Of a stretch of DNA of 64,000 nucleotides, positions 44,512 to 54,318 are shown piece by piece. The notes under the pieces were generated by a model that saw only the letters and a program-made list of their open reading frames with translations, did not search any database and was not told the DNA's origin. Where the stretch lies: assembly GCF_029338515.1 (NCBI RefSeq), contig NZ_CP119988.1:3596001-3660000 (forward strand), given 5' to 3'. The first letter of the stretch is position 1; each line of letters starts with the position of its first letter. The DNA is from Haloglomus litoreum (GTDB taxonomy: Archaea > Halobacteriota > Halobacteria > Halobacteriales > Haloarculaceae). Position numbers and translations under genes: made by a program.

Positions 44512-47226
44512 ATGCCCAGCGGGAGCTACGACCCCGACGCGGTCGAACCGGCCTGGCAGGACCGGTGGGTCGACGCCGCCACCTACGCCTACGAGTCGGT
44601 CGACGATCCGGACCTGTCCTTCAGCATCGACACGCCACCACCGACGGTCTCGGGCGACCTGCACTGGGGCCACGTCTACGGCGCCACCCTGCAGGACTTC
44701 GTCGCCCGGTTCCAGCGGATGCACGGCAACGAGGTGTTCTTCCCCTTCGGCTACGACGACAACGGCATCGCGAGCGAGCGGCTCACCGAGGAGGAACTCG
44801 GTATCGAGCACTCGAACTTCGAGCGCCGGGAGTTCCAGCGCAAGTGCCGCGAGGTCTGTGCCGAGTACGAGGCCGACTTCACGGAGAAGATGCAGAGCCT
44901 CGGCGTCTCCATCGACTGGGACCACACCTACCAGACCATCGAACCCCGCGTCCAGCGCATCTCCCAGCGCTCGTTCATCGACCTCTACGAGCAGGGCCGC
45001 GAGTACCGGCGGCGCGCCCCCACCATCTGGTGTCCGGACTGTGCGACCGCCATCTCCCAGGTCGAGACCGAGGACGACGAACGCGGCAGCCACTTCCACG
45101 ACATCGAGTTCCAGGTCGTGGATTCCGAGGAAGCGTTCACCATCTCCACGACGCGGCCCGAACTCCTGCCCGCGTGCGTCTCCGTCTTCGTCCACCCGGA
45201 CGACGACGAGAACGAGCACCTCGTCGGCGAGGAGGCGAGGATTCCGCTCTTCGGCCAGGAGGTCCCCATCATCGAGGACGAGCGCGTCGACATGGAGACG
45301 GGCAGCGGGGTCGTCATGTGCTGTACCTTCGGTGACCAGACGGACATCGAGTGGTACCAGGCCCACGACCTCCCGCTCCGCATCGCCATCGACGAGACCG
45401 GCACGATGACCGAGCAGGCCGGCGAGTACCAGGGGATGGATTCGGGCGAGGCCCGGGAGGCCATCGTCGCGGACCTCGACGAGGCCGGCGCGCTGCTGGA
45501 CAAGCGCGCCATCACCCACACTGTCAACGTCCACGAGCGCTGTGGCACGCCCGTCGAGTTCCTCGTCACCGAGCAGTGGTACGTCGAGATCCTCGACCGG
45601 AAGGAGGAGTACCTGCAGGCCGGCCGGGAGATGGACTGGTACCCGGAGAAGATGTTCACCCGGTACAAGCACTGGATCGAGGGGCTGGAGTGGGACTGGT
45701 GCATCTCGCGCCAGCGCTCCTCGGGCATCCCGTTCCCGGTCTGGTACTGTGCCGATTGCGACGCGGAGATCGTCGCGGAGAAGGCCGACCTGCCGGTCGA
45801 CCCCCTCTCCGACGACCCGCCGGTCGACGCGTGCCCGGAATGCGGTCACGACGAGTTCGTCCCCGAGGACGATGTCTTCGACACCTGGGCCACCTCCTCG
45901 CTGACGCCGCTCATCAACGCCGGCTGGGCCGAGGGCGACGACGACCCCGACTCCGACGCGATGGCCCACCCCGAACTCTACCCGATGGACATGCGGCCGC
46001 AGGGCCACGACATCATCTCGTTCTGGCTGTTCCACACGGTCGTCAAGTGCTACGAGCACACCGGCGAGCCGCCGTTCGAGTCGGTCATGATCAACGGGAT
46101 GGTGCTCGACGAGAACCGCGAGAAGATGTCCAAGTCGAAGGGCAACATCGTCGCGCCCGACTCCGTGCTGGAGAAGTACCCCGTCGACGCCGCCCGGTAC
46201 TGGGCCGCCGGCTCCAGCGTCGGCGACGACCTCCCCTACAAGGAGAAGGGCATCGTCGCGGGCGAGCGCCTGCTCCAGAAGCTCTGGAACGCCTCCAAGC
46301 TCGTTGACGAACTCGCACCCGCCGACGAGGTGCCCGACGAGCAGCCCGAGCTGGCGGCGCTGGACGAGTGGCTGCTCGCCCGCCTCGACGAGGAGGTCGA
46401 GCGCGCCGCCACCCACCTCGAGAACCGTTCGTTCTCGAAGTACCGGGACTCCCTGCGGTCGTTCTTCTGGCACACGTTCTGCGACGACTACCTCGAGATC
46501 GCGAAGGGCCGCATCCGCGAGACCGACGACGCGGGGGCGCGCTACACCCTGCGTGTCGCCCACGAACGGTTCCTCAAGCTGTTCGCACCCGTCCTCGCGC
46601 ACGTCACCGAGGAGCTGTGGCACGAGATGTACGTCGACGCCGACGCGGTCGGGGCCGAGGACGCCGCGGCCGCGGATGGGGGTGAGGCCGGAGGCCGAGC
46701 CTCGTCGGACCAGCGGTCCGACGGTGGTGCCGCAGTCGACTCCATCCACCGGACGGACTGGCCCGAGCCGCTCGGCCTCGACGCCGACATCGAGGGCGGC
46801 GAGCGCGCGCTGGAGGTCGTCGGTGCCCTGCGGAAGTACAAGTCCGAGCGCGACCTCGCGCTGAACACGGAGCTCGACCGCGTCGAGGTGTACGGCGACG
46901 TGGCCGACTACGTCGACGACATCGCCCGCGCGATGCACGTCGCGGACCTCGAACTGCTGGACGAGGCGCCCGCCGTCGAGACGGTCGTGACGGGGATCGA
47001 CCTCGACTACTCCGTCGTCGGCCCGGAGTTCGGCGGCGACGTCCCGGACATCGAGGCCGCCATCGGGTCCGGCGAGTACGTCCTCGAGGGCGAGGGCGAC
47101 GACGCGACGCTCATCGCCGGCGAGCACGAACTGACCGCCGAGATGTTCGACGTCGAGGAGGAGCGCCGCTACGACGGCGACGGCGACCTGCTGGAGACCG
47201 ACGGCGCCGTGGTCATCGTCGGGTAG
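44512..47226 (+). CDS. valS: Valyl-tRNA synthetase
   Basis: Charges tRNA-Val. 904 residues: HIGH-type motif in TPPPTVSGDLHWGHVYG (about 40), the CP1 editing domain (around FTISTTRPELLPACVSVF), zinc-binding cysteines (WCPDC, CADCDAE, CPECGHDEF), KMSKSKGN (about 540), then the anticodon-binding domain. Near residue 725 there is a low-complexity insert (AEDAAAADGGEAGGRASS and after) containing a double-hairpin DNA element; it lies before FHRTDWPE-like sequence (SIHRTDWPEPLG), outside the catalytic core. Confidence 0.97.
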   Translation: MPSGSYDPDAVEPAWQDRWVDAATYAYESVDDPDLSFSIDTPPPTVSGDLHWGHVYGATLQDFVARFQRMHGNEVFFPFGYDDNGIASERLTEEELGIEHSNFERREFQRKCREVCAEYEADFTEKMQSLGVSIDWDHTYQTIEPRVQRISQRSFIDLYEQGREYRRRAPTIWCPDCATAISQVETEDDERGSHFHDIEFQVVDSEEAFTISTTRPELLPACVSVFVHPDDDENEHLVGEEARIPLFGQEVPIIEDERVDMETGSGVVMCCTFGDQTDIEWYQAHDLPLRIAIDETGTMTEQAGEYQGMDSGEAREAIVADLDEAGALLDKRAITHTVNVHERCGTPVEFLVTEQWYVEILDRKEEYLQAGREMDWYPEKMFTRYKHWIEGLEWDWCISRQRSSGIPFPVWYCADCDAEIVAEKADLPVDPLSDDPPVDACPECGHDEFVPEDDVFDTWATSSLTPLINAGWAEGDDDPDSDAMAHPELYPMDMRPQGHDIISFWLFHTVVKCYEHTGEPPFESVMINGMVLDENREKMSKSKGNIVAPDSVLEKYPVDAARYWAAGSSVGDDLPYKEKGIVAGERLLQKLWNASKLVDELAPADEVPDEQPELAALDEWLLARLDEEVERAATHLENRSFSKYRDSLRSFFWHTFCDDYLEIAKGRIRETDDAGARYTLRVAHERFLKLFAPVLAHVTEELWHEMYVDADAVGAEDAAAADGGEAGGRASSDQRSDGGAAVDSIHRTDWPEPLGLDADIEGGERALEVVGALRKYKSERDLALNTELDRVEVYGDVADYVDDIARAMHVADLELLDEAPAVETVVTGIDLDYSVVGPEFGGDVPDIEAAIGSGEYVLEGEGDDATLIAGEHELTAEMFDVEEERRYDGDGDLLETDGAVVIVG
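46691..46722 (+). repeat. Double-hairpin insert within valS
   Basis: GAGGC-CGA-GCCTC (46691-46703), immediately followed by GTCGGACC-AGC-GGTCCGAC (46704-46722). Encodes GRASSDQRSDGG in frame. Same architecture as the insert in the KaiC-like gene. Confidence 0.6.
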
Positions 47227-47347
47227 CGCGGCGACGACCGCCAGCGTCGTGGCACAACTGACGGCAGATATTCTTCTAATCTCGGCGTTTTCGAGTAGAA
47301 ACTACAAACAGATTCATAAATTCGAATATTTGTCTGAAATCAACCAC

Positions 47348-48364
47348 TTACACGTGGAGCTGTTCGGTTCGAACGGTGAACCGCCAGCCGCCCGCCGGTG
47401 AGTGCGACAACGAGGTCGTCCAGCCGTGGACGACGGCCAGCGGCGAGACGAGGCTCATCTCGAACAGCATCCGGCCGTCGGGACCGATGGACGGTTCCTC
47501 GAACGCCTCGCCCGGTGGCTCCGGAAGGGGGGCCGGCCGGTCGTCGTCCACGTAGAACTCGCGGTCGCCGAGCCGGACGCTGACCTCGGCCGCCCCGGCC
47601 CCCACGGCGTTCCGGAACAGCGACGAGAGGAGTAGTTCGGCCTCCTCCCGGTAGCACAGGACCGGAAACTCGTCCACGAGGGCGAGCGACGCGTCCTCGT
47701 GCTCGATTCCGTCCCAGGCCGCCCGCGCCAGGTCGTCGACGGCCACCTTCTCGTACGCCGGGGGCTGCCCGGACAGTTCGAGCAGGTCCCGCGAGTCGTC
47801 GACCGTCTCCTGGATGCGCGCGAGCGCCCGCAGGACTGGTTCGAGTCGCTCGCGCTCGGCCGGGTCGGGGAACAGTTCGGTGAGCCAGCCGTCCGCGATG
47901 CCCACCGCGTTGCGCATGTCGTGGAGCAGGACGCGGGTCAGGGTGGCCGCCCGCTCGCGGTGGGCCTCGGTCATGAGGGCGGCGAGTTTCTCGTCGGTGA
48001 TGTTCTCGTGGGAGACGACGCAGTAGCGACGCCCCTCGAGTTCGACACCGGCCACGTACATCCGGAACCACCGGAGTTCGTCCGGCCCGTGGCAGGGGTA
48101 CTCCATCGAGAAACTCGGCCGGTCGCCCTCGACGACCGCGGTGACGCCGTCGTAGGCGTGGCTGGCGAACAGGTCGTGCGCGCCCCGCTGCTCGGGCAGG
48201 TACGGCTGCCCGACGCCGTGGTCGTCGTAATTGAGGTCGTTCCGGGTCCCGTACTCCCGCCAGGCCTCGTTCACCCACTGGATGACCCCGTCGTCGTCGA
48301 GGATCGCGACGTTGAGTGGGAACTGGTCCAGTACCCGTAGTGCCACGCTCCCCCCGAGTTCCAT
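47348..48364 (-). CDS. PAS-domain histidine kinase with weakly conserved ATPase
   Basis: 338 residues. PAS domain about 8-125 (FPLNVAILDDDGVIQWVNEAW to YCVVSHENITDEKLAA); H-box with H148 in LLHDMRNAVGIADGW; N-box LLSSLFRNAVGAGA. The usual glycine-rich G1/G2 loops are poorly recognisable (EFYVDDDRPAPLPEPPGEAF, then MSLVSPLAVVHGW), so ATP binding may be altered. No membrane helix. Convergent with valS across a 120-bp AT-rich spacer (47250-47345). Confidence 0.82.
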   Translation of the reverse strand: MELGGSVALRVLDQFPLNVAILDDDGVIQWVNEAWREYGTRNDLNYDDHGVGQPYLPEQRGAHDLFASHAYDGVTAVVEGDRPSFSMEYPCHGPDELRWFRMYVAGVELEGRRYCVVSHENITDEKLAALMTEAHRERAATLTRVLLHDMRNAVGIADGWLTELFPDPAERERLEPVLRALARIQETVDDSRDLLELSGQPPAYEKVAVDDLARAAWDGIEHEDASLALVDEFPVLCYREEAELLLSSLFRNAVGAGAAEVSVRLGDREFYVDDDRPAPLPEPPGEAFEEPSIGPDGRMLFEMSLVSPLAVVHGWTTSLSHSPAGGWRFTVRTEQLHV

Positions 48365-48416
48365 GCGAAAACGAGGTCCGACAGAGCAATAAATCGTTGG
48401 ACTATGTTGACGTAGC

Positions 48417-51400
48417 TCAGTCGTCCACGCTCATCGGCTCCGGCGACCGGCTCCGTGAGATCCCGGTCTCGTCCCGGACCTCGTCCGGGCCGTAGCGCCG
48501 CGTCCACAGCACCAGCAGCGCGGGCAGCACCACCACGGCACCGACGAACGAGTAGGCGATGGTGAGCGCGGTGATGACGCCGAACTGCTGGAGCGGAACG
48601 AGGATGGCGAACGCGAGGACGCCGACGCCCGCGATGTCGGTGATGGCCGAGCCGAGCATCGCGCCGCCCGAGCCCAGCACCGCGGTCTCCAGCGCCGCGC
48701 CCATGTCGCCCTGCGCGTGCAGCTCCTGCATGTACCGCTCGGAGAGGTGGATGGCGTAGTCCACCCCGATGCCGATGGTGAACGACGTGATGAGTGCCGT
48801 CATCACGTTGAACGGGATGCCCAGGACGTACATCGTCCCGAGGATCCACGCGACGGCCATCCCGATGGGGAGGAGCGTCACCGCCCCGAGCGAGGGGTAG
48901 TCCTCCGTCCGGCGGTAGACGAGGACGAGGATGACGAGGACGATGCTCAGCGTGATGGCCAGACCCTTGTTGACCGTCCCGAGGAGCTGTGCGGCGACGG
49001 CCTGGTTCTTGATGGGCTGGCCGGTCGCGACCGTCCGGAGGCCGTCGCCCTGGACCGGCGCGGAGGCGTTGCGCACGCGCTCGGTGATCTCGGACTCCGA
49101 GTAGGTCCCGTTGACGGGGATCTTCACCCGGAGCGCGACGTACTCGCCGTCCTCGCGGGCGACCATCGTCTCCGCGGCCGCGGGGGCGACCTCGTAGAGC
49201 GTGTCGTAGACCCGTTCGAGGTTCCGGTCGGGGATGCCGTTGTCGTCCGTGTCGGCCTCGCGCAGCACGCGGGCGAACGTCTCGTTGCGCTCGGCGACCG
49301 TCTGCATCAGCCGCGAGGGCGTCTGTGTGGCGTAGGTCTCGTCCGGGAGCTGGAGCGCGACGCCGGTCTCGTTGACGCGGTCGCCGGCCTGCTGGGCCCG
49401 CTCCAGCGCCCGGTCGCCCGTCACCTCCCCCCGGATGACGTACTGGGTGAACGTGCCGTCGTAGATGAAGCCCGCCTCCTCGACGTAGTCGAGGTTGTCC
49501 TGTGCGGTGTAGTTGGCGGGCTGGAAGGCGGGCGGGAGGTCCTCGGCCCAGCCGGGGACGTCGCCGTCGTCGACCAGCAGGTCGTCCTGCTCGAACTGGT
49601 TGGAGACCTGCGTGGCGCCGGCGATGCCGCCGACCGTCGCCAGCAGCGCCAGCCCGACGACGGCCCACGGCGTCCGCCGGGCGAACGCGACGATGGTCCC
49701 GAGGAACGACTCGAACCGACCCTGCGTCCCGAACGCGGCCCGGCGGCGGTCGTGGCCCCGGGCCTCGAGGAAGCGGTCGACCTCGACCTTCAGCGCGGGG
49801 ACGAACGCGCCGAAGACGACCAGGGCCGCGACGATGCCGACCGCACTCACGATGCCGAACTCGCGGATGGGGCCGACCCCGCTGGTGAGGTTCGCGAGGA
49901 AGCCGGTCGCGGTGGTCAGCGTCACCAGCGCGAGCGCCGTCCCCACCCCACCGAGCGCGACGGCCATCGTCCCCATGATGTCGTCCGGCGGCCCACGTGC
50001 CGCCCCGGACGGGCCACCGGGCGGGTCGGGGTCGTCGCCGCCCGGGGCCGTGGCCCCGCCGGCGTCGTCCGGGGTGGTCGGCTGGCCCGGGGACGGGTCG
50101 GCGTCCGCGGTGGTGTCCTCGTCGACATCCGCGGTCGTGTCCCCGTCTGCGTCCGCGGTCGTTTCCTCATCGGCGCCCGCGTCCGCCCCGGCCGTCTCCG
50201 AGTCGGTGTCGCCGCCGAAGACGAACCCCCCCTCCACGTCCGCGTCGTCGGCCGCCTCGCCCGCACCCGCGTCGCCGTCCGCCTCGTCTCCGTCCTCGGG
50301 AGGGTGGCCGCCGTCGGTCCTGGCGCCCCCGTCCGCGGTCGCGCCGCGGGCGCTGGGGGACGTGTGCCGGTCGGTGTCCCCGCTCGCCCCGGGTGGGCGC
50401 TCCTCGCGGTGGCGCATGAAGACGTGGATGGCGTAGTCCACGGAGAGACCCATCAGCAGGACCGGGACGGCGACGAACAGCTGGTTGAACGTGATGTCCA
50501 GCCAGCCCATGAAGCCGAACGCCCACGTCAGGACCATCCCGACGCCCAGCAGGCCGAGCGCCGCGTCCACGAGGTCACGGTAGGCGAACAGCAGCACGAG
50601 GACCATCAACAGCAGCGCGAACGGGCCGACGATGGTGAGGCTGTCCAGCGATGACTGCCGGAGTTCGGCGTTGATGATGCCGTTGCCGACGATGACCGCG
50701 TCGCGGTTCGAGGCCGACAGCTCGTCGTTGGCGATCCGCTGTGCGGTGAGCTGTGCGGCGGTGAGGTTCTTCGGGTCCGTCTCCTCGTCGTGCGAGAGGA
50801 CGATACCCGTCGCGGGGGCGGTCTTGTCGTTGCCGCCGTAGCTGAGCGGGACGAACGCGAAGCCGCCGCCCTGGGGCCAGGTGTGCTCGGGGTCCGACAG
50901 CACCTCGCCGATGGCGTAGGTGGTGTAGAGGCGGCGCTCGAACTCCGAGACGTTACGGATCGCGGCCTTCTGTTCCGCCAGCGTCGGCCGCGGCTCGATG
51001 TCCATCTCGTCGACGGGGACCCCCTGGTCGTCCCGGACGGCGATGATGGCGACGGCGTTGGCCATGGATATCGGCCGCTGCTCGGCCACCAGGGTCCGGT
51101 TGACGGTCTCGTTGGCCAGCAACCGCTCCTGGATGCGCAACACCGTCAGATAGCCCTCCGCCGTGAGGACGTTCCGCTCGGTCGCGCCGACGGAGTCGTT
51201 CCGGGTGTCCCGGACGACCAGCAGCGACTGCTCGACGCCGGCGGCGGAGCCGGACATCTCCCGCTCGACGAAGTCGTCCGCCGCGGCCGGTTCGGTGCCG
51301 CCGCGGAACTGTTCGAGCGAGGTCGACAGTTCGACGGAGGGAGCCGCGGCACCCAGCAGGAGCGTGGCCGCGAGCACGACGACGATGGTGAGCCGCCGGC

Positions 51401-51443
51401 GCTCGTCGACGAGGAGACGCGCGAACTCCCGGGGACTTCTCAC
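48417..51443 (-). CDS. RND-superfamily (MMPL/HpnN-like) exporter with long acidic insert
   Basis: Proton-driven export of hydrophobic or lipid compounds. 1008 residues, GTG start at 51443 (MRSPREFARLLVDERRR). Two halves each with a lone helix, an outside domain and a five-helix bundle; SVDYAIHVFMRH and GVDYAIHLSERY mark the matching fourth helices of the halves. Between helix groups in the first half (about 345-500) is an insert of some 150 residues, almost wholly Asp/Ala/Gly/Thr/Pro, located on the cytosolic side. The longer upstream frame is basic and was not used. Confidence 0.9.
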   Translation of the reverse strand: MRSPREFARLLVDERRRLTIVVVLAATLLLGAAAPSVELSTSLEQFRGGTEPAAADDFVEREMSGSAAGVEQSLLVVRDTRNDSVGATERNVLTAEGYLTVLRIQERLLANETVNRTLVAEQRPISMANAVAIIAVRDDQGVPVDEMDIEPRPTLAEQKAAIRNVSEFERRLYTTYAIGEVLSDPEHTWPQGGGFAFVPLSYGGNDKTAPATGIVLSHDEETDPKNLTAAQLTAQRIANDELSASNRDAVIVGNGIINAELRQSSLDSLTIVGPFALLLMVLVLLFAYRDLVDAALGLLGVGMVLTWAFGFMGWLDITFNQLFVAVPVLLMGLSVDYAIHVFMRHREERPPGASGDTDRHTSPSARGATADGGARTDGGHPPEDGDEADGDAGAGEAADDADVEGGFVFGGDTDSETAGADAGADEETTADADGDTTADVDEDTTADADPSPGQPTTPDDAGGATAPGGDDPDPPGGPSGAARGPPDDIMGTMAVALGGVGTALALVTLTTATGFLANLTSGVGPIREFGIVSAVGIVAALVVFGAFVPALKVEVDRFLEARGHDRRRAAFGTQGRFESFLGTIVAFARRTPWAVVGLALLATVGGIAGATQVSNQFEQDDLLVDDGDVPGWAEDLPPAFQPANYTAQDNLDYVEEAGFIYDGTFTQYVIRGEVTGDRALERAQQAGDRVNETGVALQLPDETYATQTPSRLMQTVAERNETFARVLREADTDDNGIPDRNLERVYDTLYEVAPAAAETMVAREDGEYVALRVKIPVNGTYSESEITERVRNASAPVQGDGLRTVATGQPIKNQAVAAQLLGTVNKGLAITLSIVLVILVLVYRRTEDYPSLGAVTLLPIGMAVAWILGTMYVLGIPFNVMTALITSFTIGIGVDYAIHLSERYMQELHAQGDMGAALETAVLGSGGAMLGSAITDIAGVGVLAFAILVPLQQFGVITALTIAYSFVGAVVVLPALLVLWTRRYGPDEVRDETGISRSRSPEPMSVDD

Positions 51444-51617
51444 GGTGACACCCCCGGGCGGGTGGCGGGGCCGTGCGACGTGGGCAGCGATGGAGGACGG
51501 GCGTGCACGTTCACCCCATCCCTCCGTGTCCCCCGACTTAGGCGCTTTGCCGCCTGGAGACGGGGGTACTTGAGCGGTCGTCCGGCGCGGTGGCACACGG
51601 GAGGCCCGGTCCGCGAA

Positions 51618-51627
51618 CGTTTTAGTC
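51618..51627 (+). promoter_or_regulatory. TATA-like box of the PhoU/TrkA-C gene
   Basis: ACGTTTTAGT, 23-32 nt before the ATG at 51650; predicts a leaderless transcript. Confidence 0.45.
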
Positions 51628-51649
51628 GGGTGCCGCGCAAGGCGCGAGC

Positions 51650-52873
51650 ATGGAGATCGAGTACGAGCCGGTGAGCGTCAAGGAGGTTCTGGCGGAGATG
51701 AAAGACACCGCCGAACTGCTCATCGACCTCTCGTACTCGGCGGTCCTCCTCGGGAGCACCGGGGTCGCCGAGGAGGTGCTGGAACTCGAGGAGCGGATGG
51801 ACGTGCTACAGATGCAGGCCCGGATGAGCCTGCTGATGGCCGCTCGCAACCCCGAGGACGCCGAGGCGCTCGCCCCCGTGCTGGGCGTCGTCGGCGCCGC
51901 CGAGAAGATCAGCGACGCCGCCGGCGACATCGCGAAGGTCGTCGTCGAGGAGGTCGGCCTGCCCGAGTCGATGCGGACGGCGCTGCCGGAGGCGGTCGAG
52001 GCGCTCGTCCCGGTGGGGGTCGCCGCCGATTCACCGCTCGCGGACACGACGCTCGGGGAGTCGAACCTCGAGACCGAGACCGGCGTCCGGGTCATCGCCA
52101 TCCGGCGCGATGGCGACTGGCTGCTCAACCCGGCCCACGACACCCACCTCCGGACCGGCGACGTGGCGCTCCTGCGGGGCCCCGAGGACGGCATCGCCGA
52201 GGTCCACGAGCAGCTCTGTGGCCAGCCCTACGAGCCGCCCGATCCGGACGAACCCGCCATCGCGGACCTCGAGCGGGCGCTGGACTCCATCGTCCTCATG
52301 AAGGACATGAGCGAACTCGCGGTCGACCTGGCGTACGGGGCGATCCTCTACGACAGCGAGGCGCTCGCCGAGGAGGTGCTGGAGCTGGAGGCCGAGGTCG
52401 ACGCGCTCCAGTCCCGGTTCGAGGCGTGGATCCTGCGGGCGGCCGCGAGCGTCGACGACCCCGTCTCGCTCCGTGGACTCGTCCACCTCGCGACCGCGAC
52501 CGAGGTCATCTCCGACGCCGCGGTCGAGATCAGCGAGGGCGTCCTCCGGGGGCTGGGGACCCACCCGGTCATCACCGAGGCGGTGTGGGAGTCCGACGAG
52601 GTGGTCGTCCGCTACACGGTGTCGCCGGATAGCCCGCTCGACGGGGCGACCCTTGGCGACGCGGAGGTATCGACGGAGACGGGGATGCGGGTCATCGCGG
52701 TCCGGCGCGGTGAACCCGCCGAATCCGCGACCGCGGGGGAGTCGGACTGGGTCGTCTCGCCGGGGCCGGACACCCGGCTCCGGGCGAACGACCGCTTCGT
52801 CGCGAAGGGGACCCGCTCCGGGGCCGGGCGGCTCGCCGAGCTCGCCGGCGACGAACCACCCGAGACGGGCTGA
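51650..52873 (+). CDS. Duplicated PhoU-like / TrkA-C (RCK-C) protein
   Basis: Probably a cytosolic regulator of a K+ channel or transporter. 407 residues made of two homologous halves, each a PhoU-like helical bundle (SVKEVLAEMKDTAELLIDL and DSIVLMKDMSELAVDLAYG starts) followed by a TrkA-C domain (DTTLGESNLETETGVRVIA and GATLGDAEVSTETGMRVIA; LRTGDVALLRGPED and LRANDRFVAKGTRS). No membrane helices. The antiporter at 3.7-5.6 kb also carries an RCK domain, but no transporter is adjacent here. Confidence 0.88.
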   Translation: MEIEYEPVSVKEVLAEMKDTAELLIDLSYSAVLLGSTGVAEEVLELEERMDVLQMQARMSLLMAARNPEDAEALAPVLGVVGAAEKISDAAGDIAKVVVEEVGLPESMRTALPEAVEALVPVGVAADSPLADTTLGESNLETETGVRVIAIRRDGDWLLNPAHDTHLRTGDVALLRGPEDGIAEVHEQLCGQPYEPPDPDEPAIADLERALDSIVLMKDMSELAVDLAYGAILYDSEALAEEVLELEAEVDALQSRFEAWILRAAASVDDPVSLRGLVHLATATEVISDAAVEISEGVLRGLGTHPVITEAVWESDEVVVRYTVSPDSPLDGATLGDAEVSTETGMRVIAVRRGEPAESATAGESDWVVSPGPDTRLRANDRFVAKGTRSGAGRLAELAGDEPPETG

Positions 52874-52905
52874 TCCTGCGGTTGTGCAGGCCGTATCGGC
52901 CGCAC

Positions 52906-53268
52906 CTACTCCAGCTCCCGTGCCCGGTGGAGTGCAGAGCGCAGCGTGAGGACCGCCGTCAGCAGCAGCCCCGTCCCGACCGCGAGGACGAACCCCAGCG
53001 TCGCCCACAGCGCCAGCGAGTACGGCCGGTCGGGAACGACGACGTAGACGTAGACGACGAACACGGTGAACGCGACGCCCAGCGCGAAGCCGACGGCGGC
53101 GTTCCGGCGGACGTTCAGGGCCGCGACGACGTTGGCGACGCCCGGACGGTCGGGAACGTCCGAACCGGGGGCACCGGCCTCACCGCTCCGGTCCCCGTCG
53201 GTGGCGTGTTCGGCGTCGCGGTCGGACACACCTGGACGTACGGCGTGCGCAGGCAAATCGGTTGGCAT
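52906..53268 (-). CDS. Small haloarchaeal membrane protein
   Basis: 120 residues: an acidic hydrophilic N-terminus of about 50 residues, then two hydrophobic helices (AAVGFALGVAFTVFVVYVYV and LWATLGFVLAVGTGLLLTAV). Convergent with the PhoU-like gene. The family is common in haloarchaea but has no assigned role that I recognise. Confidence 0.7.
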   Translation of the reverse strand: MPTDLPAHAVRPGVSDRDAEHATDGDRSGEAGAPGSDVPDRPGVANVVAALNVRRNAAVGFALGVAFTVFVVYVYVVVPDRPYSLALWATLGFVLAVGTGLLLTAVLTLRSALHRARELE

Positions 53269-53361
53269 CGCGGACGACCTGCCCCCGACGATGGCTCCCG
53301 AAACCGGCAGGGCGGGCGGATACCGAACCTCCTAATAGCGGTCCCGGGATGACTAACGTTC

Positions 53362-54318
53362 ATGACTAGCCTCGGGACGGCGAGCGCGGCCCCCGGCGAG
53401 AAGGACACGGGTCGCCTGACGGTCGGCGAGGCCCGCGACGGGTCGGAGGTCGGCCTGCCGGTCGCCGTCGTCAACGGGGCACGCGACGGTCGTACGCTCT
53501 ACATCCAGGCCGTCAGCGACGGCGACGAGCTCAACGGCCTGGGCGTCGTCCAGCGGCTCTACCCACGCATCAACCCGAAGGAGCTCTCGGGGACGGTCCT
53601 CGTCGTCGGCATCGTCAACCACTACGGCTTCCAGATCGCCGAGCACCGCAACCCCATCGACGACACGAAACTCAACCGCGCCTATCCCGGCAACACCAAC
53701 GGCACCGCCAGCGAGCGCATCGCCGCCGCCACCTTCGACGCCGCAACCCGCGCGGACCTCGTGCTGGACCTCCACCAGGGGTCGACCAGCCGGATGATCA
53801 ACGAGACCCGCGTCCGCTGTGGCCCGCGCCACCGCCTCCACCGGGACTGTCTGGAACTCGCGAAGGTGTTCGGCTGTGGCTACATCCTCGACCAGAAGGG
53901 GCCGGACGGCCAGCTCGCCCGCGCGGCCCCCGACGAGGGGATCCCCACCATCGACCCGGAGCTGGGGGGCTCGGTCGGCTGGGACGAGGAGTCCATCCGC
54001 CTGGGTCTGGAGGGTGTCATGAACGTCCTCACCTACTACGACTTCCTCGACGGGACCCACGACCCCGACAGCCAGACCCGGGCGACGGGGTTCGAGCAGT
54101 ACGGCGCCCCCGCCGGCGGTCTCGTCTCGTTCCACGCCGACCTCGGGGACACCGTCGAGCGCGGCGACACCCTGTTCGAGGTGACGGACGCGTTCGGCAC
54201 CGTCAAGAGCGAGGTCACCGCCGACACCGCGGGCATCTTCTGGCGGACCCGGCGCCTCCCGCAGATCGCGACCGGGGAGTACGTCTGTAGCGTCGGGACG
54301 GACATCGACCAGTACTGA
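53362..54318 (+). CDS. AstE/AspA-family deacylase-like protein
   Basis: Zinc carboxypeptidase-like deacylase of the succinylglutamate desuccinylase/aspartoacylase family. 318 residues. The first metal motif, normally HGDE, reads SDGDELNG: the His is replaced by Asp while Glu is kept; the third ligand is present in LDLHQGSTS. NPIDDTKLNRAYPGN holds the Asn-Arg substrate pair. The C-terminal beta-barrel part (GGLVSFHADLGDTVERGD) is normal. Substrate may be an N-acylated amino acid; with the altered ligand, activity is uncertain. Confidence 0.85.
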   Translation: MTSLGTASAAPGEKDTGRLTVGEARDGSEVGLPVAVVNGARDGRTLYIQAVSDGDELNGLGVVQRLYPRINPKELSGTVLVVGIVNHYGFQIAEHRNPIDDTKLNRAYPGNTNGTASERIAAATFDAATRADLVLDLHQGSTSRMINETRVRCGPRHRLHRDCLELAKVFGCGYILDQKGPDGQLARAAPDEGIPTIDPELGGSVGWDEESIRLGLEGVMNVLTYYDFLDGTHDPDSQTRATGFEQYGAPAGGLVSFHADLGDTVERGDTLFEVTDAFGTVKSEVTADTAGIFWRTRRLPQIATGEYVCSVGTDIDQY

